Source: Rhodothermaceae bacterium bin80 | GTDB lineage: Bacteria; Bacteroidota; Rhodothermia; Rhodothermales; Bin80 | Direction of reading: 5' to 3' | DNA length: 35,056 bases | NCBI GenBank assembly: GCA_002238805.1 | Contig: MPNB01000034.1 | Coordinates: 1 to 35,056, forward strand | In this document: one piece after another, positions 26,235 through 35,056 of the stretch | Position numbering within the stretch: the first letter of the stretch is position 1 | Layout of the letters: every line of letters begins with the position of its first letter | The notes under the pieces: generated by a model | Seen by the model: only the letters and a program-made list of their open reading frames with translations | Databases searched by the model: none | What the model was told of the DNA's origin: nothing | Program-made: the position numbers and the translations under genes

Positions 26235-27772
26235 CAGATCGTTATTCGGACCTAGAACGCCGTCGCCAGGCAGCAGAGCTGGGGGGGGGACAGTCACGGA
26301 TCGACCGGCAGCATGATCGGGGAAAATTAACTGCACGTGAACGGATCACCGTTCTCTTGGATGAGGGCTCATTCATAGAATTGGGCCAATTGGTCAGACA
26401 CCAATTCAGCGACTTTGGTCTCGCTGATAGCCGGCCGTACGGTGATGGCGTGGTGACCGGCTATGGTACTGTTCACGGCCGACTGATTTACGTGTACGCA
26501 CAGGACTTTACCGTTTTTGGAGGATCGTTAGGTCGTGCACATGCTTCCAAAATTGTCCAGTTACTTGATTTAGCACTGCAGAATGGTGTACCCGTGATTG
26601 GATTAAGTGATTCAGGTGGAGCACGTATTCAGGAGGGCGTAGTTTCTTTGGGCGGCTATGCGGACATCTTTCTGAAGAATACATTGCTTTCGGGGGTAGT
26701 ACCGCAGATTTCCGCGATCATGGGACCATGTGCTGGTGGAGCTGTATATAGTCCGGCCATCACAGATCTCACTTTTATGGTGGAGAGCACCAGTTACATG
26801 TTCGTGACAGGCCCGGACGTCGTGCATACAGTAACGCAAGAGGAAGTGACCGCGGAAGATCTCGGTGGTGCAGCGATGCACGCCGAGCGTAGCGGTGTAG
26901 TTCACGCAGCCTATCCTAATGATGTCGTTTGTTTGGAGGCAATCAGAACTGTGCTGAGTTATTTACCTCAAAATTGTGAAGAACAACCGGATATCCATAC
27001 TTCCTACCAGCCGCCCGGCGGTGCGACCGACCTGGATACATTAATTCCTGAGAATCCCAACAAGCCGTATGACATGCATGACGTCATACGTTTATTGGTG
27101 GACAGGGGGACTTTCTTTCCGGTTCATGACCGGTTTGCCCGCAACCTGATATGTGGTTTTGCCCGCATGGGTGGACACGCAATTGGGATTGTTGCCAATC
27201 AACCTGCCCATCTAGCAGGAGTTCTTGATATTGATGCTTCCGTCAAGGGTGCCAGATTTGTTCGATTATGTGATGCATTCAACGTGCCCTTGGTTACGCT
27301 TGAAGATGTTCCTGGCTTTTTGCCCGGGACGGATCAGGAATGGGGCGGTATCATTCGACATGGAGCCAAATTATTGTACGCTTTTTGTGAGGCCACCGTC
27401 CCTAAACTCACGGTCATAACACGAAAAGCCTACGGGGGAGCGTATGATGTTATGAGTTCCAAACACATCCGGGGGGATCTGAACTACGCATGGCCTAGTG
27501 CTGAGATTGCTGTTATGGGATCCAAGGGGGCCGTCAGGATCCTGCATCGTGCAGCACTGAAAGCCGCAGAAGATGCAGCAGCGCTGGAGGAGAAGTTTTC
27601 TCGCGATTATAGAGAGCGTTTTGCCAACCCATACGTTGCTGCCGAGCACGGCTATATAGATGAAGTCATTCATCCACTGGAGACGCGGGATCGTATCATT
27701 ACGGGTCTTCAGATGCTCAGGAACAAGGTGCTGAGCAATCCGCGCAAAAAGCATGGCAACATCCCCCTCTGA
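26231..27772 (+). CDS. pccB: Acyl-CoA (propionyl-CoA) carboxylase beta subunit
   Basis: The 513-residue carboxyltransferase subunit transfers CO2 from carboxybiotin to acyl-CoA. It has [16 protein letters not shown] near the N-terminus, the acyl-CoA oxyanion segment [35 protein letters not shown], and the second crotonase half with [21 protein letters not shown] and [20 protein letters not shown] then [12 protein letters not shown]. The length equals typical PccB. It overlaps the deacylase by ATGA. No biotin-carrying alpha subunit is in the window. Substrate (propionyl-, acetyl- or methylcrotonyl-CoA) is inferred as propionyl from overall similarity to PccB. Confidence 0.92.
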   Translation: MTDRYSDLERRRQAAELGGGQSRIDRQHDRGKLTARERITVLLDEGSFIELGQLVRHQFSDFGLADSRPYGDGVVTGYGTVHGRLIYVYAQDFTVFGGSLGRAHASKIVQLLDLALQNGVPVIGLSDSGGARIQEGVVSLGGYADIFLKNTLLSGVVPQISAIMGPCAGGAVYSPAITDLTFMVESTSYMFVTGPDVVHTVTQEEVTAEDLGGAAMHAERSGVVHAAYPNDVVCLEAIRTVLSYLPQNCEEQPDIHTSYQPPGGATDLDTLIPENPNKPYDMHDVIRLLVDRGTFFPVHDRFARNLICGFARMGGHAIGIVANQPAHLAGVLDIDASVKGARFVRLCDAFNVPLVTLEDVPGFLPGTDQEWGGIIRHGAKLLYAFCEATVPKLTVITRKAYGGAYDVMSSKHIRGDLNYAWPSAEIAVMGSKGAVRILHRAALKAAEDAAALEEKFSRDYRERFANPYVAAEHGYIDEVIHPLETRDRIITGLQMLRNKVLSNPRKKHGNIPL

Positions 27773-27971
27773 TCACAAATAGCAATTCTTCGCCTCTGGA
27801 TGGGCGCTTTTCAAGAATTATGGCCGAAAATGGAACCGATGTACTTTTCGTACATTAGGAGGTAAATTGGCATAAAGTCCCATTACTTAGGCCTCTGAGG
27901 GCGGATATGTGAGAGGACACTTTAAGTAAGGCAAGAGATTTTTTCGGACAGACAGTTGATTTTCGGACGAC

Positions 27972-30728
27972 ATGATGATGAAAAAGCTACTTTTTATCCT
28001 GCTCGTTGCAGTGACAGCCTCGGCTGAAACAAGTAAAGCGCAGCAGTTAATGCCTCCCGAACCGGCGCCGGTGGAAGATTTGCGAGGATATGATTGGCAT
28101 TTCTTTGCCCAGAAGCTGGGGAATCCGTGGACCTCGCTGACAGATACTCAGATTATGTATCGCGTCAGCCGTGCATACCTGCTTCAGGCCCGTATTATTC
28201 AGGCGCAGGCAGTAGGAGACAAACGTTCCCTCGAGCACTATATGGACCAGGCAATGGATGAGCTTGTGGTGTTGTCTGATCAGTCCGGTTTTGTGAGTCA
28301 GCCCCAGTTTCGGGAGCTTTACAGAACAATAGTCCATGAGTTTGAGGAATACTTTGGTGCAGATCTGGATGCATTTCCAGAGTACCGGTCTATCCTTGCA
28401 CGCCGAAGCACCATGTTCGGTGCACGGGCCCAGACGGAAATCACAAATGATGAGATCACAAGATTATCCGAGATAACACCTGCAGCCACAACAGAGCGCA
28501 CTACACGAGTCCAGGTCATAGACCGTGCTGGCACGACACAGGAATCGATTGTTCCGCGAGGGTATGACCAATATGCCCTATCCCGGGACTGCGGGGATCC
28601 GCGGGGTTCGCTGACTGAGGGACAGATTATGTGTCGAGTCAGTCGTGCATACCGGTTACAGTCCCGCACTATCCGGGCGCAGGCAGACTGGGATCGGTAT
28701 TCTGCTGAACGCTATATGAATCAGGTCATGGATGAGCTTGCAGTTTTGTCTAATCAATCTGATTTCGTGCGTCAACCCCAGTTCAGGGAGCTCTACAGAA
28801 CGATCGTTCATGAGCACGAGACCTCTTCCGATACAGGTACGGATGAGCCGCAAGAATATGGGGAGATCTATGCTCTTCGGAATGCCATGTTTGAGGCACA
28901 GTCTCGGATGGAAGCCTCCATGTATGCGGCAGTAGACCTGCCCAGAATAAAACCCGTGGCTACGACAATACCGATGACCCAAAACGAGTTCGTGGAGGGT
29001 TCAGTCGCTTGGCTGATGAAGAACCGCCGAGAAACTATCATCCGGTGGTTGGATCGTCCAGATACGTACTTCCCGATGATTGAGCAGATTTTAGCAGAGG
29101 AAGGCGCGCCGGACGAGCTCAAGTATCTTGCAGTGGTCGAGAGCGGGTTGAATCCGCGTGCACGAAGCAGTGCAAGTGCTGTCGGAATGTGGCAGTTCAT
29201 TGCCAGCACTGGGCGAGCTATGGGGCTGCGTATTGATGAATACGTCGACGAGCGTATGGACCCTGTTAAGTCTACACGTGCAGCAGCTCGCCATTTGAAG
29301 GAGCTCTACGAGTACTATGGAGGGGATTGGCAGGTGGCACTTGCCGGATATAATTGCAGCCCCAGATGTGTTCTGCGGGCTATTTCCCGGGCTGGCGGTA
29401 CGCGCAAAAATCCGCCGTCATACTGGCAGATTCGGAGGCACTTGCCTCGCCAAACACAGGGCTATGTGCCGCAGTTTATTGCGTTTGCGCTGATCATGTC
29501 CAATCCCGCAGAGTTCGGATTGCCGGCAGTCTCGAATGGACCAGAGTTCACCTATGATGAGGTAACGGTTAGCGGGATGTTGAAACTGGAAACGATAGCG
29601 AGTATGGTAGGCACGACAACTGAGCACATCCAGGACTTGAATCCAGAACTTCGACGTGGAATATTGCCTCCTGACCGCACGCCATACACGCTGCGAATTC
29701 CGGTTAATACATTTTCACGATTTGCAGATTCCTTCGAGCAACTCCCGGATGAGGAAAAGGCGATGCCTGGAGAGCATCGCGTACGGAGGGGAGAAAATCT
29801 GGGCAGGATCGCTAGGCGATATGGTGTGACTGTCCGAGCGATCCAGAATGCTAACGGACTTGGAAACCGTACGCGGATTCATCCGGATGACCGGCTTGTT
29901 ATACCGGGGATATCCGGCCGCGGTGTGGCTAAACTTGAGGGTAATAGTGCAAGACTGGTAGCATGGGGCAAGCGGGCCAACAGGCCAATTGCATTTGATA
30001 GTAAAATGGCCGAAGCAGTGCGCCGGACGCCCGTCAAACTTGCAAGCAATACCAGAGCCCGCCCTGCAGAAAATAACTCCTCGTCGAACCAAACAGCCCA
30101 GACTCCGAACTCTAGCTCGCCGGTGAGCACACAGTCAAGCATATCACATACCGTGCGCCGGGGAGATACGCTGTCGAAACTAGCTGCTAAATATGGAACA
30201 ACGGTCAGCGCCATTCAACAGGCCAATGGACTTCGTGGAACGAGGATCGGTCGTGGCCAGCGGCTGAAGATTCCCAGCGGACCTATAACACATACCGTTA
30301 AACGAGGCGAGAACTTGGGAATGCTTGCCAAACGCTATGGTACGACTGTGCAAAACATCAGGAGCGCCAACAATTTGCGTTCGAATACAATTCATCCTGG
30401 GCAAACACTTTCGATCGGAGGAACCAGCACACAAGCTACGACGCATACCGTCAGGCGAGGTGATAACCTAGGGCTGATTGCCAAACGTTACGGCACAACC
30501 GTACGGCAGATCATGAATGCCAATAATCTGCGTTCCAGTCGGATTTATCCTGGACAAAAGCTTTCGATTGGGGGAACTAATGTACGCAGAGTTTATACCG
30601 TTAAAAGAGGTGATAACCTAACAAAGATTGCTGAGCGCTACAATACGACCGTGCGAAGCATCAGGGATATCAACAATTTGCGCTCCAGCAGGATTTATCC
30701 AGGTCAAAGGCTTTCGATTGATCCATGA
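27972..30728 (+). CDS. Membrane-bound lytic transglycosylase (MltD-like) with duplicated N-terminal module and five LysM domains
   Basis: The 918-residue exported protein (signal peptide MMMKKLLFILLVAVTASAET) is organised as follows. A helical module at about residues 38-118 is repeated at 196-276 (RGYDxxxxxxxxGxPxxSLT, QIMxRVSRAYxLQ, QPQFRELYRTIVHE) with an offset of 158. An SLT goose-lysozyme-like catalytic domain runs about 365-500, with the catalytic Glu in YLAVVESGLNP near residue 390 and GMWQFIASTGRAMGL. A degenerate LysM lies near 530-580, followed by five clear LysM repeats starting near 602, 726, 774, 825 and 875 (xHTVRRGDxLxxxAxRYGTTV). A low-complexity Ser/Asn/Thr linker separates LysM 1 and 2. 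LysM domains bind GlcNAc of peptidoglycan; the SLT domain cleaves it. E. coli MltD has two LysM repeats, so this is an expanded form. Confidence 0.9.
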   Translation: MMMKKLLFILLVAVTASAETSKAQQLMPPEPAPVEDLRGYDWHFFAQKLGNPWTSLTDTQIMYRVSRAYLLQARIIQAQAVGDKRSLEHYMDQAMDELVVLSDQSGFVSQPQFRELYRTIVHEFEEYFGADLDAFPEYRSILARRSTMFGARAQTEITNDEITRLSEITPAATTERTTRVQVIDRAGTTQESIVPRGYDQYALSRDCGDPRGSLTEGQIMCRVSRAYRLQSRTIRAQADWDRYSAERYMNQVMDELAVLSNQSDFVRQPQFRELYRTIVHEHETSSDTGTDEPQEYGEIYALRNAMFEAQSRMEASMYAAVDLPRIKPVATTIPMTQNEFVEGSVAWLMKNRRETIIRWLDRPDTYFPMIEQILAEEGAPDELKYLAVVESGLNPRARSSASAVGMWQFIASTGRAMGLRIDEYVDERMDPVKSTRAAARHLKELYEYYGGDWQVALAGYNCSPRCVLRAISRAGGTRKNPPSYWQIRRHLPRQTQGYVPQFIAFALIMSNPAEFGLPAVSNGPEFTYDEVTVSGMLKLETIASMVGTTTEHIQDLNPELRRGILPPDRTPYTLRIPVNTFSRFADSFEQLPDEEKAMPGEHRVRRGENLGRIARRYGVTVRAIQNANGLGNRTRIHPDDRLVIPGISGRGVAKLEGNSARLVAWGKRANRPIAFDSKMAEAVRRTPVKLASNTRARPAENNSSSNQTAQTPNSSSPVSTQSSISHTVRRGDTLSKLAAKYGTTVSAIQQANGLRGTRIGRGQRLKIPSGPITHTVKRGENLGMLAKRYGTTVQNIRSANNLRSNTIHPGQTLSIGGTSTQATTHTVRRGDNLGLIAKRYGTTVRQIMNANNLRSSRIYPGQKLSIGGTNVRRVYTVKRGDNLTKIAERYNTTVRSIRDINNLRSSRIYPGQRLSIDP
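28083..28840 (+). repeat. Intragenic tandem duplication of the N-terminal module
   Basis: Two segments offset by 474 bp (158 codons) encode near-parallel modules. Examples are CAGATTATG at 28149 and 28623 and the shared CAGTTT/CAGTTC-CGGGAGCT stretch before GAACNATNGT. Protein similarity is high but the DNA has diverged, so the duplication is not recent. Confidence 0.85.
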
Positions 30729-30742
30729 GTCTCTGTGGCCAA

Positions 30743-33724
30743 TTAGGGTTGCTGGCGTGACAATTTTTGCTCTAGGAGAGCAAGTGCTTTTCGATTCCGA
30801 CCATGTACAGATGGCTCATTGCACCAGAGCCATCGTAATGTAGCTACGGTTTCAGGTACATTGTCACCCGTCAGATCGAGCATCTTGAGGACCGCGTGGT
30901 CAATTTTCTTCCGTACTTCGTCTGTATGAGACTGACAGGCCGGGAGTAATGGCTGTGTGGACAGTTCATCAAATGCAGCCGCAGCTTGCTCTAAACGAGT
31001 TTTGGGTATCTGATTGAGTTGCGGACAGGGTATGCGTGCCAATGCTTTCACCTGTGTTCTGGATCGCCCGCTGTGCGTCCGTTGGCCCTGTGTCCAGTGA
31101 ATCAGGAAACCAAGCGTAGAGTTGGTCCACAGGGCAAAAGCCTTGAGCACATGTTTGTCATCGTGTTGCAGGGAAGTCCAGGTTGGCCCACCCATTCCCG
31201 GATATGTTGTTACCGCGGCCAAGAGTGCTTGAGAGGTCCAGCGCATGTTTCGTGAATAAAACAGTGTACTGCGAAACTGCCGCATCGCCTCCCGCTTCCC
31301 CTCCGATCCAACCCCGATGGGAGACATCCCCTTATGAGTGAGTGATACGGTAAGATACTTCTGTGTGCGGCTATCGACCTTCCAGAGTGCGCGATCAGAA
31401 CCAATTGCATCTACCGGACTGGCGACTGGAACGAATTCAAAAGCACCACGCGGATCCCTGTCTGACAGGTGTCCTATCAGGTCGTGTGTGGGTCCAACTT
31501 CGAATATATCTCCGATTGTGGACATCGGCACACCGATTGACACGACATGCTCGTCAAAGTGAATGATGCCTTCTAGGAGTGCGTTGGCCGTCAGTGCAAG
31601 GTTGGCGTGCAAAACCCCCAAGGGGTTCCAGGGAGCTCCGTCTGCCTTGGTTGTAAGGGTGCATATCTGTCCTACCTCGTCATCACCTACCCTGATAGAA
31701 TAGGTGACTGAAGAAGCTTTGATTTGCTTGAGTGCCGATTGAATTGAGCGGGCAATTACACCGGCTTCTCCGGTGCGTAGAACGGGCTGACGCAGTGTTA
31801 CACAGTATACGTTCGCGCCCGAAAGTGCTCCTTTGCGATCATGGGTTCTCCGTTTAGTACCTACAAAAAGCATTTCTTCCATGCCCGTGTCGGCAGAGAG
31901 CGACCGCTTTCCCAAAGCCCGACTACTTGCTACAGTTATGGCTATGATATCTTCGAACTCCTGCTCAATCATGCGCCGCGTAACGGCCCATGATTCCGCG
32001 AAGGCTGCAGACAGAGGCAGCACAAATCCGACCCGTCCACCCGGTTTGCATTTCTGGCGGGCTAGGGCAAGAAAAGATGCGGATAATCCTGCCCGATTAT
32101 TCACTGCCTCATTCCTCACCAAGGTTTTCCAGCGCTTCTGGCAATCTCTTCGTTCAGTTTCCGACAAGCCTCCAATATCGAAAACACTTAGGCCTCCTCG
32201 GGTTCGGGAATAGGGTGGATTCATAAGAATCCAGTCGATCGAAGCATCCGGTACGTAGACGGCATTTTCAGAGCCATTGTCCGCGAATTTCCCTGCCCCT
32301 ACGCTGAACAGGTCAACCACGCGCTGCGTCGCAAAATATTCTAGAGATCCTGTTTGTCCTTTGTCTCCCCCAATACTAACCCACCCAATCTGCGTGTTTC
32401 CATATGGATCTCCATATCCCAACGCTGCCAGCGAGGACATTGTAAGGTGGGCAGCGATAGGACTCACATCTGTCCCGATGATGCCGCCCTCCATAGCCGC
32501 TGTGTGTAGTCTGCGAAGACTTTTGATATTGCCTCCGGCATGCTCGTGAAGTGTTGCCACACGATGGTAACCCGCACGAAGGAGTGTGCCAGTTCCACAG
32601 GACAAATCGCTCAGGTAGCGCTTTCTGAAAAGATCTGCATCTCCCCATTCCTCTTCGGTGCATAATGATTGGTCAATGGTCAGATTGGCCAATAGCTCGG
32701 CTGTGGCCGGTTGTGTATAAAAAGCGGCCGCCTCCTTCCGGTCTTCACCCAGTTTCGGGAACAGCTCAGCACCAATATTGATATGCAGTCCCAATCGTGC
32801 CGTCTCAATCTCCAGAGTAGCCTCGATTAGCTTCTCAAGCACTTGTGAGGTTTTCTCAGAGCTGAATTTACCGGCCAGTTGGAGTGCTTCAATCGCAGGC
32901 TCAAAGACAGAATTCCGGCTGTGTCTGTTAATGATGTGCCATGCCTCTGTCTGTTGAATCACATTCGGAGGGGATGCACTCATGGAGCTTATAAGCGGGA
33001 CTTCTTCTATACCCTGCTTGGCGAGTCTCTGCTGTGTTAACAATGCGTTCAGCCACAGTAATGTTACAGTACGAAGTCCCCTAAGCGGTGAGCGTTGGGA
33101 CAGATGCCGCGCGATCTCTTGCTGCTCTTCGGGCAATAGTATCGCTTCCAGTCCATCTGCTGCATCTTCCACGAGTCGAGCGACACGTTCTCCAACAGCG
33201 CCTATTTCTTCACGCGGTAACCTTATCAGTGATAAGAATGACGAAAGGTCAAATACATTGCCCTTAATAAATCCGCTTTGGGGCCATCGGCGCTGTTCCA
33301 CATGGTAGGCAGAGGTTTGTTGAGTGCCTTCCGATAATTGATGGATCGCATACGTAATCAAGGCTCCTTCCCAAAGGAGATTCGTGATATTGGGAATGTG
33401 ATCTTTTTGAAATCTTTGCGGGATACGGAGGGCGATGGTGGTAACGACCCTGGTTCGGTCTTTTCGCGTCTCTAATCCGAGTCTTGCAACTGCGTCCCGA
33501 TCTGCATCCCGTGCATCAAATGAGCACTCAATGATGATTGGTGGAAAAATATCATCATCAATCAGGACATCAGCTTTGAATTCTGAGGTTTTGTTTGTGT
33601 GTAACAGATTGGGTTCATCTATTCTCACACATTCAGGTTTTGCAGACCAGTATGCGCTCGACCGCCGCAGTGCCTGACCAAGCGCCCGCACAAACATTTT
33701 TTCGGCGGTTCGCCTACCTACCAT
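30743..33724 (-). CDS. N6-adenine DNA methyltransferase with N-terminal nuclease-like domain (type IIG/HsdM-like)
   Basis: The 993-residue protein has a gamma-type adenine methyltransferase core in the middle. Motif X is EAAAFYTQPATAELLANL, motif I YLSDLSCGTGTLLRAG, motif II IIGTDVSPIAAHLTM and motif IV DWILMNPPYSRTRGG; a motif VI-like GGRVGFVLPLSAAF follows. The N-terminus (about residues 40-110) reads ADVLIDDDIFPPIIIECSF, similar to the D-(x)n-ExK core of PD-(D/E)xK nucleases but with serine for the lysine. Either the nuclease is inactive or the domain does something else. The C-terminal 350 residues probably include target recognition (for example MSTIGDIFEVGPTHDL and FYSRNMRWTSQALL). Convergent with the transglycosylase, 14 bp apart. 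Could be a single-chain restriction-modification enzyme or an orphan methyltransferase; the neighbouring Mrr-like gene supports a defence island. Confidence 0.8.
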   Translation of the reverse strand: MVGRRTAEKMFVRALGQALRRSSAYWSAKPECVRIDEPNLLHTNKTSEFKADVLIDDDIFPPIIIECSFDARDADRDAVARLGLETRKDRTRVVTTIALRIPQRFQKDHIPNITNLLWEGALITYAIHQLSEGTQQTSAYHVEQRRWPQSGFIKGNVFDLSSFLSLIRLPREEIGAVGERVARLVEDAADGLEAILLPEEQQEIARHLSQRSPLRGLRTVTLLWLNALLTQQRLAKQGIEEVPLISSMSASPPNVIQQTEAWHIINRHSRNSVFEPAIEALQLAGKFSSEKTSQVLEKLIEATLEIETARLGLHINIGAELFPKLGEDRKEAAAFYTQPATAELLANLTIDQSLCTEEEWGDADLFRKRYLSDLSCGTGTLLRAGYHRVATLHEHAGGNIKSLRRLHTAAMEGGIIGTDVSPIAAHLTMSSLAALGYGDPYGNTQIGWVSIGGDKGQTGSLEYFATQRVVDLFSVGAGKFADNGSENAVYVPDASIDWILMNPPYSRTRGGLSVFDIGGLSETERRDCQKRWKTLVRNEAVNNRAGLSASFLALARQKCKPGGRVGFVLPLSAAFAESWAVTRRMIEQEFEDIIAITVASSRALGKRSLSADTGMEEMLFVGTKRRTHDRKGALSGANVYCVTLRQPVLRTGEAGVIARSIQSALKQIKASSVTYSIRVGDDEVGQICTLTTKADGAPWNPLGVLHANLALTANALLEGIIHFDEHVVSIGVPMSTIGDIFEVGPTHDLIGHLSDRDPRGAFEFVPVASPVDAIGSDRALWKVDSRTQKYLTVSLTHKGMSPIGVGSEGKREAMRQFRSTLFYSRNMRWTSQALLAAVTTYPGMGGPTWTSLQHDDKHVLKAFALWTNSTLGFLIHWTQGQRTHSGRSRTQVKALARIPCPQLNQIPKTRLEQAAAAFDELSTQPLLPACQSHTDEVRKKIDHAVLKMLDLTGDNVPETVATLRWLWCNEPSVHGRNRKALALLEQKLSRQQP

Positions 33725-34350
33725 TACACAACCTGTTGGCTAAAATTTTATGCTATTACCATAAAGTAAGCAGACGAAACTACCGAAGTTATAAGGATTA
33801 GCCAAGGTATACAAAGGAGTTGCCTCAGCTCAACTACATGGAAACCAAGGCTAAGGGGCGCAGGGGAGCAATACGCCTCCGATAGCGCAAGAGCAATGAC
33901 GGCTTGATATCCATGGTCATGTGGTTCGACTGAATTAAATGACGAATACACATCTATTAGGTTCACAAAGATGCGAGTCTTGCGAAGGAGCCATGACTGT
34001 ACTGTAACGATACAGTCTACCACTGACATTTTGTGTGAAGACACCCTTGCAGTACAATGGGTGCTCGACAGCTTGGGATTTTGTGATATCTTTGCATGGG
34101 AAACGGACAATCATGCTCCGTGACAGGTTGCTCGGGAATCGCTCCGAGTAAAAGACGACTAATACGACTGATTGAAGGTCCTAAATATGGCCCCAATTGG
34201 GAGCTCATTTGAAGCAAACCCTCCCCTGCTATTATGCGTTCACGGATTTGTCTGACCTGACCATAAAACTCACGACAGATATCATACTAGACTTTGCCTT
34301 CGTGTTTCCCATTTCCGATCAGGCAGTTGTAAGGTCCTCCAGTCTGCCTT
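33725..34350. other. Intergenic region between methyltransferase and Mrr-like genes
   Basis: No gene recognised. A perfect 7-bp inverted repeat (GACTGTA at 33995-34001, TACAGTC at 34011-34017) could be an operator. A 41-codon plus-strand frame beginning MGNGQSCSVTGCSGIAPSKR at about 34096 has no ribosome site or family resemblance and is not called. The methyltransferase promoter is expected just above 33724, where the sequence is A+T-rich. Confidence 0.35.
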
Positions 34351-35056
34351 TCATTTCGGCTTTTCAGCGACCGGCAGTTCCTCCAACTCGAAAAGGTCGT
34401 GGGACGTGCGGCGGACGCCTATGTTGTATTCCATCAGGAGCGCAGACAGCTGTTCGCCGTTCATGAGGCCCACGGGTGTTTTGTCCGGTTCGTCAGCTTC
34501 CGTGATGGCTCCGCGGCTGAAGCTGCTGGTCGTAATGATCAAGCCTTGCTCGTGCGCACCAAGGCTGCCGCGCACCTGTTGAACGATCGGCCTTTGAATA
34601 TTTGCTTTCCAGCGTTTTACCTGAACAGCCATCTTTATGCGGACTACATCGCTGATCAGCAGCGTACCCCGGACATCAATACCGCCATCCCCGTGGGACT
34701 TGGTCACCTCAATGCTTTCAAAACCCATCTCTGCCAACAGTTGTCCAACGAGTTCCTCAAACTGGTATGGACTCAGGTCCATCAACAGGGACAGTCGTTT
34801 TTTTAGGATCTTTCGATTGTGCTTGGAGATTTGCTGCGACAGGCCGGTCCCAACCCATCTGACGAGGCTGTAAAAACCGCGTGATGTGCACTCAAACCGG
34901 CCAAGCTCACCTCTGGCTTTCGCCCGTTTGAGTTCATTTCCCAATTGGGCGTTCATGGTTGCTTCAGGAGTCTTACCTGAGGTATTCAACCAGCCTTGAT
35001 TCCTGGCTTTGTCAGTAATTTCCCGATAATGCATCGGTTGCCGGTTACCAAACCGG
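34351..35056 (-). CDS. Mrr-like restriction endonuclease with HARE-HTH domain (partial at window edge)
   Basis: About 234 residues are visible. An N-terminal HARE-HTH domain (MHYREITDKARNQGWLNTSG, TPEATMNAQLGNELKR) is followed by an Mrr-type PD-(D/E)xK nuclease: SPYQFEELVGQLLAEMGF, GDGGIDVRG with the catalytic Asp, and MAVQVKRWKAN with the Q-x-K of the core. A helix with QQVRGSLGAHEQGLIITTSSFSR completes the domain. Mrr-type enzymes cleave modified or foreign DNA. The frame stays open to the end of the window (RFGNRQP precedes the internal ATG at 35034, as in family members with the PMHYREI phrase), so the true start lies beyond 35056. The nearby adenine methyltransferase may be a functional partner, though a 600-bp gap separates them. 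Confidence 0.85.
   Translation of the reverse strand, partial: RFGNRQPMHYREITDKARNQGWLNTSGKTPEATMNAQLGNELKRAKARGELGRFECTSRGFYSLVRWVGTGLSQQISKHNRKILKKRLSLLMDLSPYQFEELVGQLLAEMGFESIEVTKSHGDGGIDVRGTLLISDVVRIKMAVQVKRWKANIQRPIVQQVRGSLGAHEQGLIITTSSFSRGAITEADEPDKTPVGLMNGEQLSALLMEYNIGVRRTSHDLFELEELPVAEKPK

Noticed and set aside
30292..30722. CRISPR-like repeat array
   Set aside because: The roughly 150-bp periodicity is the coding sequence of LysM domains in frame, not short repeats with unique spacers.
33748..34110. 120-codon minus-strand frame between methyltransferase and Mrr-like gene
   Set aside because: It runs into the upstream region of the methyltransferase, has no family resemblance or ribosome site, and its composition looks non-coding.

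Overview
The window holds three kinds of DNA. A metabolic core (about 16.5-30.7 kb) carries a DUF1611/enolase-superfamily epimerase pair, an alpha-glucan phosphorylase, an S9 dipeptidyl peptidase, an N-acyl-D-amino-acid deacylase homologue, an acyl-CoA carboxylase beta subunit and a multi-LysM lytic transglycosylase. This mix, with several Sec and lipoprotein signals, fits a Gram-negative heterotroph near Bacteroidota/Rhodothermota. That is inferred from gene content only; there is no rRNA or marker gene, so confidence is modest. No tRNA, rRNA, CRISPR array or integrase was seen.

Left flank (1-5.9 kb): a defence-gene graveyard. On the minus strand lie a SNF2-type helicase that has lost most of its motor and a large adenine methyltransferase truncated after its N-terminal third. 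This gene pairing also occurs in class 1 DISARM and in two-gene SNF2/methyltransferase loci. They are followed by a frameshifted PIN-domain (VapC-like) toxin pseudogene, an intact UvrD-like helicase on the plus strand, and fragments of at least two insertion-sequence transposases.

Central island (6.4-15.8 kb), more A+T-rich by eye: a compact seven-gene minus-strand operon, in transcription order cysteine desulfurase, DndC/SspD-like PAPS-reductase-fold sulfurtransferase, DUF262-DUF1524 (SspE/GmrSD-like) nuclease, SNF2 helicase, ParB-like protein, ParB-HTH (KorB-like) protein, and beta-CASP metallo-beta-lactamase nuclease. A ClpP-fold serine protease sits beside it on the opposite strand. The first two genes are the sulfur-mobilising and activating half of DNA phosphorothioation (Dnd/Ssp), and the third resembles the known effector SspE. 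DndB, DndD, DndE, SspB and SspC are not visible. This looks like a non-canonical sulfur-modification and restriction system and is the strongest novelty candidate.

The island lies between two 527-bp direct repeats (5858-6384 and 16334-16860, about 96% identical by hand count), each containing the 3' end of the epimerase gene. Only the right copy belongs to a complete gene. This suggests acquisition or rearrangement by homologous recombination or segmental duplication.

Right flank (30.7-35 kb): a 993-residue N6-adenine methyltransferase and, running off the window, an Mrr-like restriction endonuclease with an N-terminal HARE-HTH domain. Defence or mobile genes thus bracket the metabolic block on both sides.
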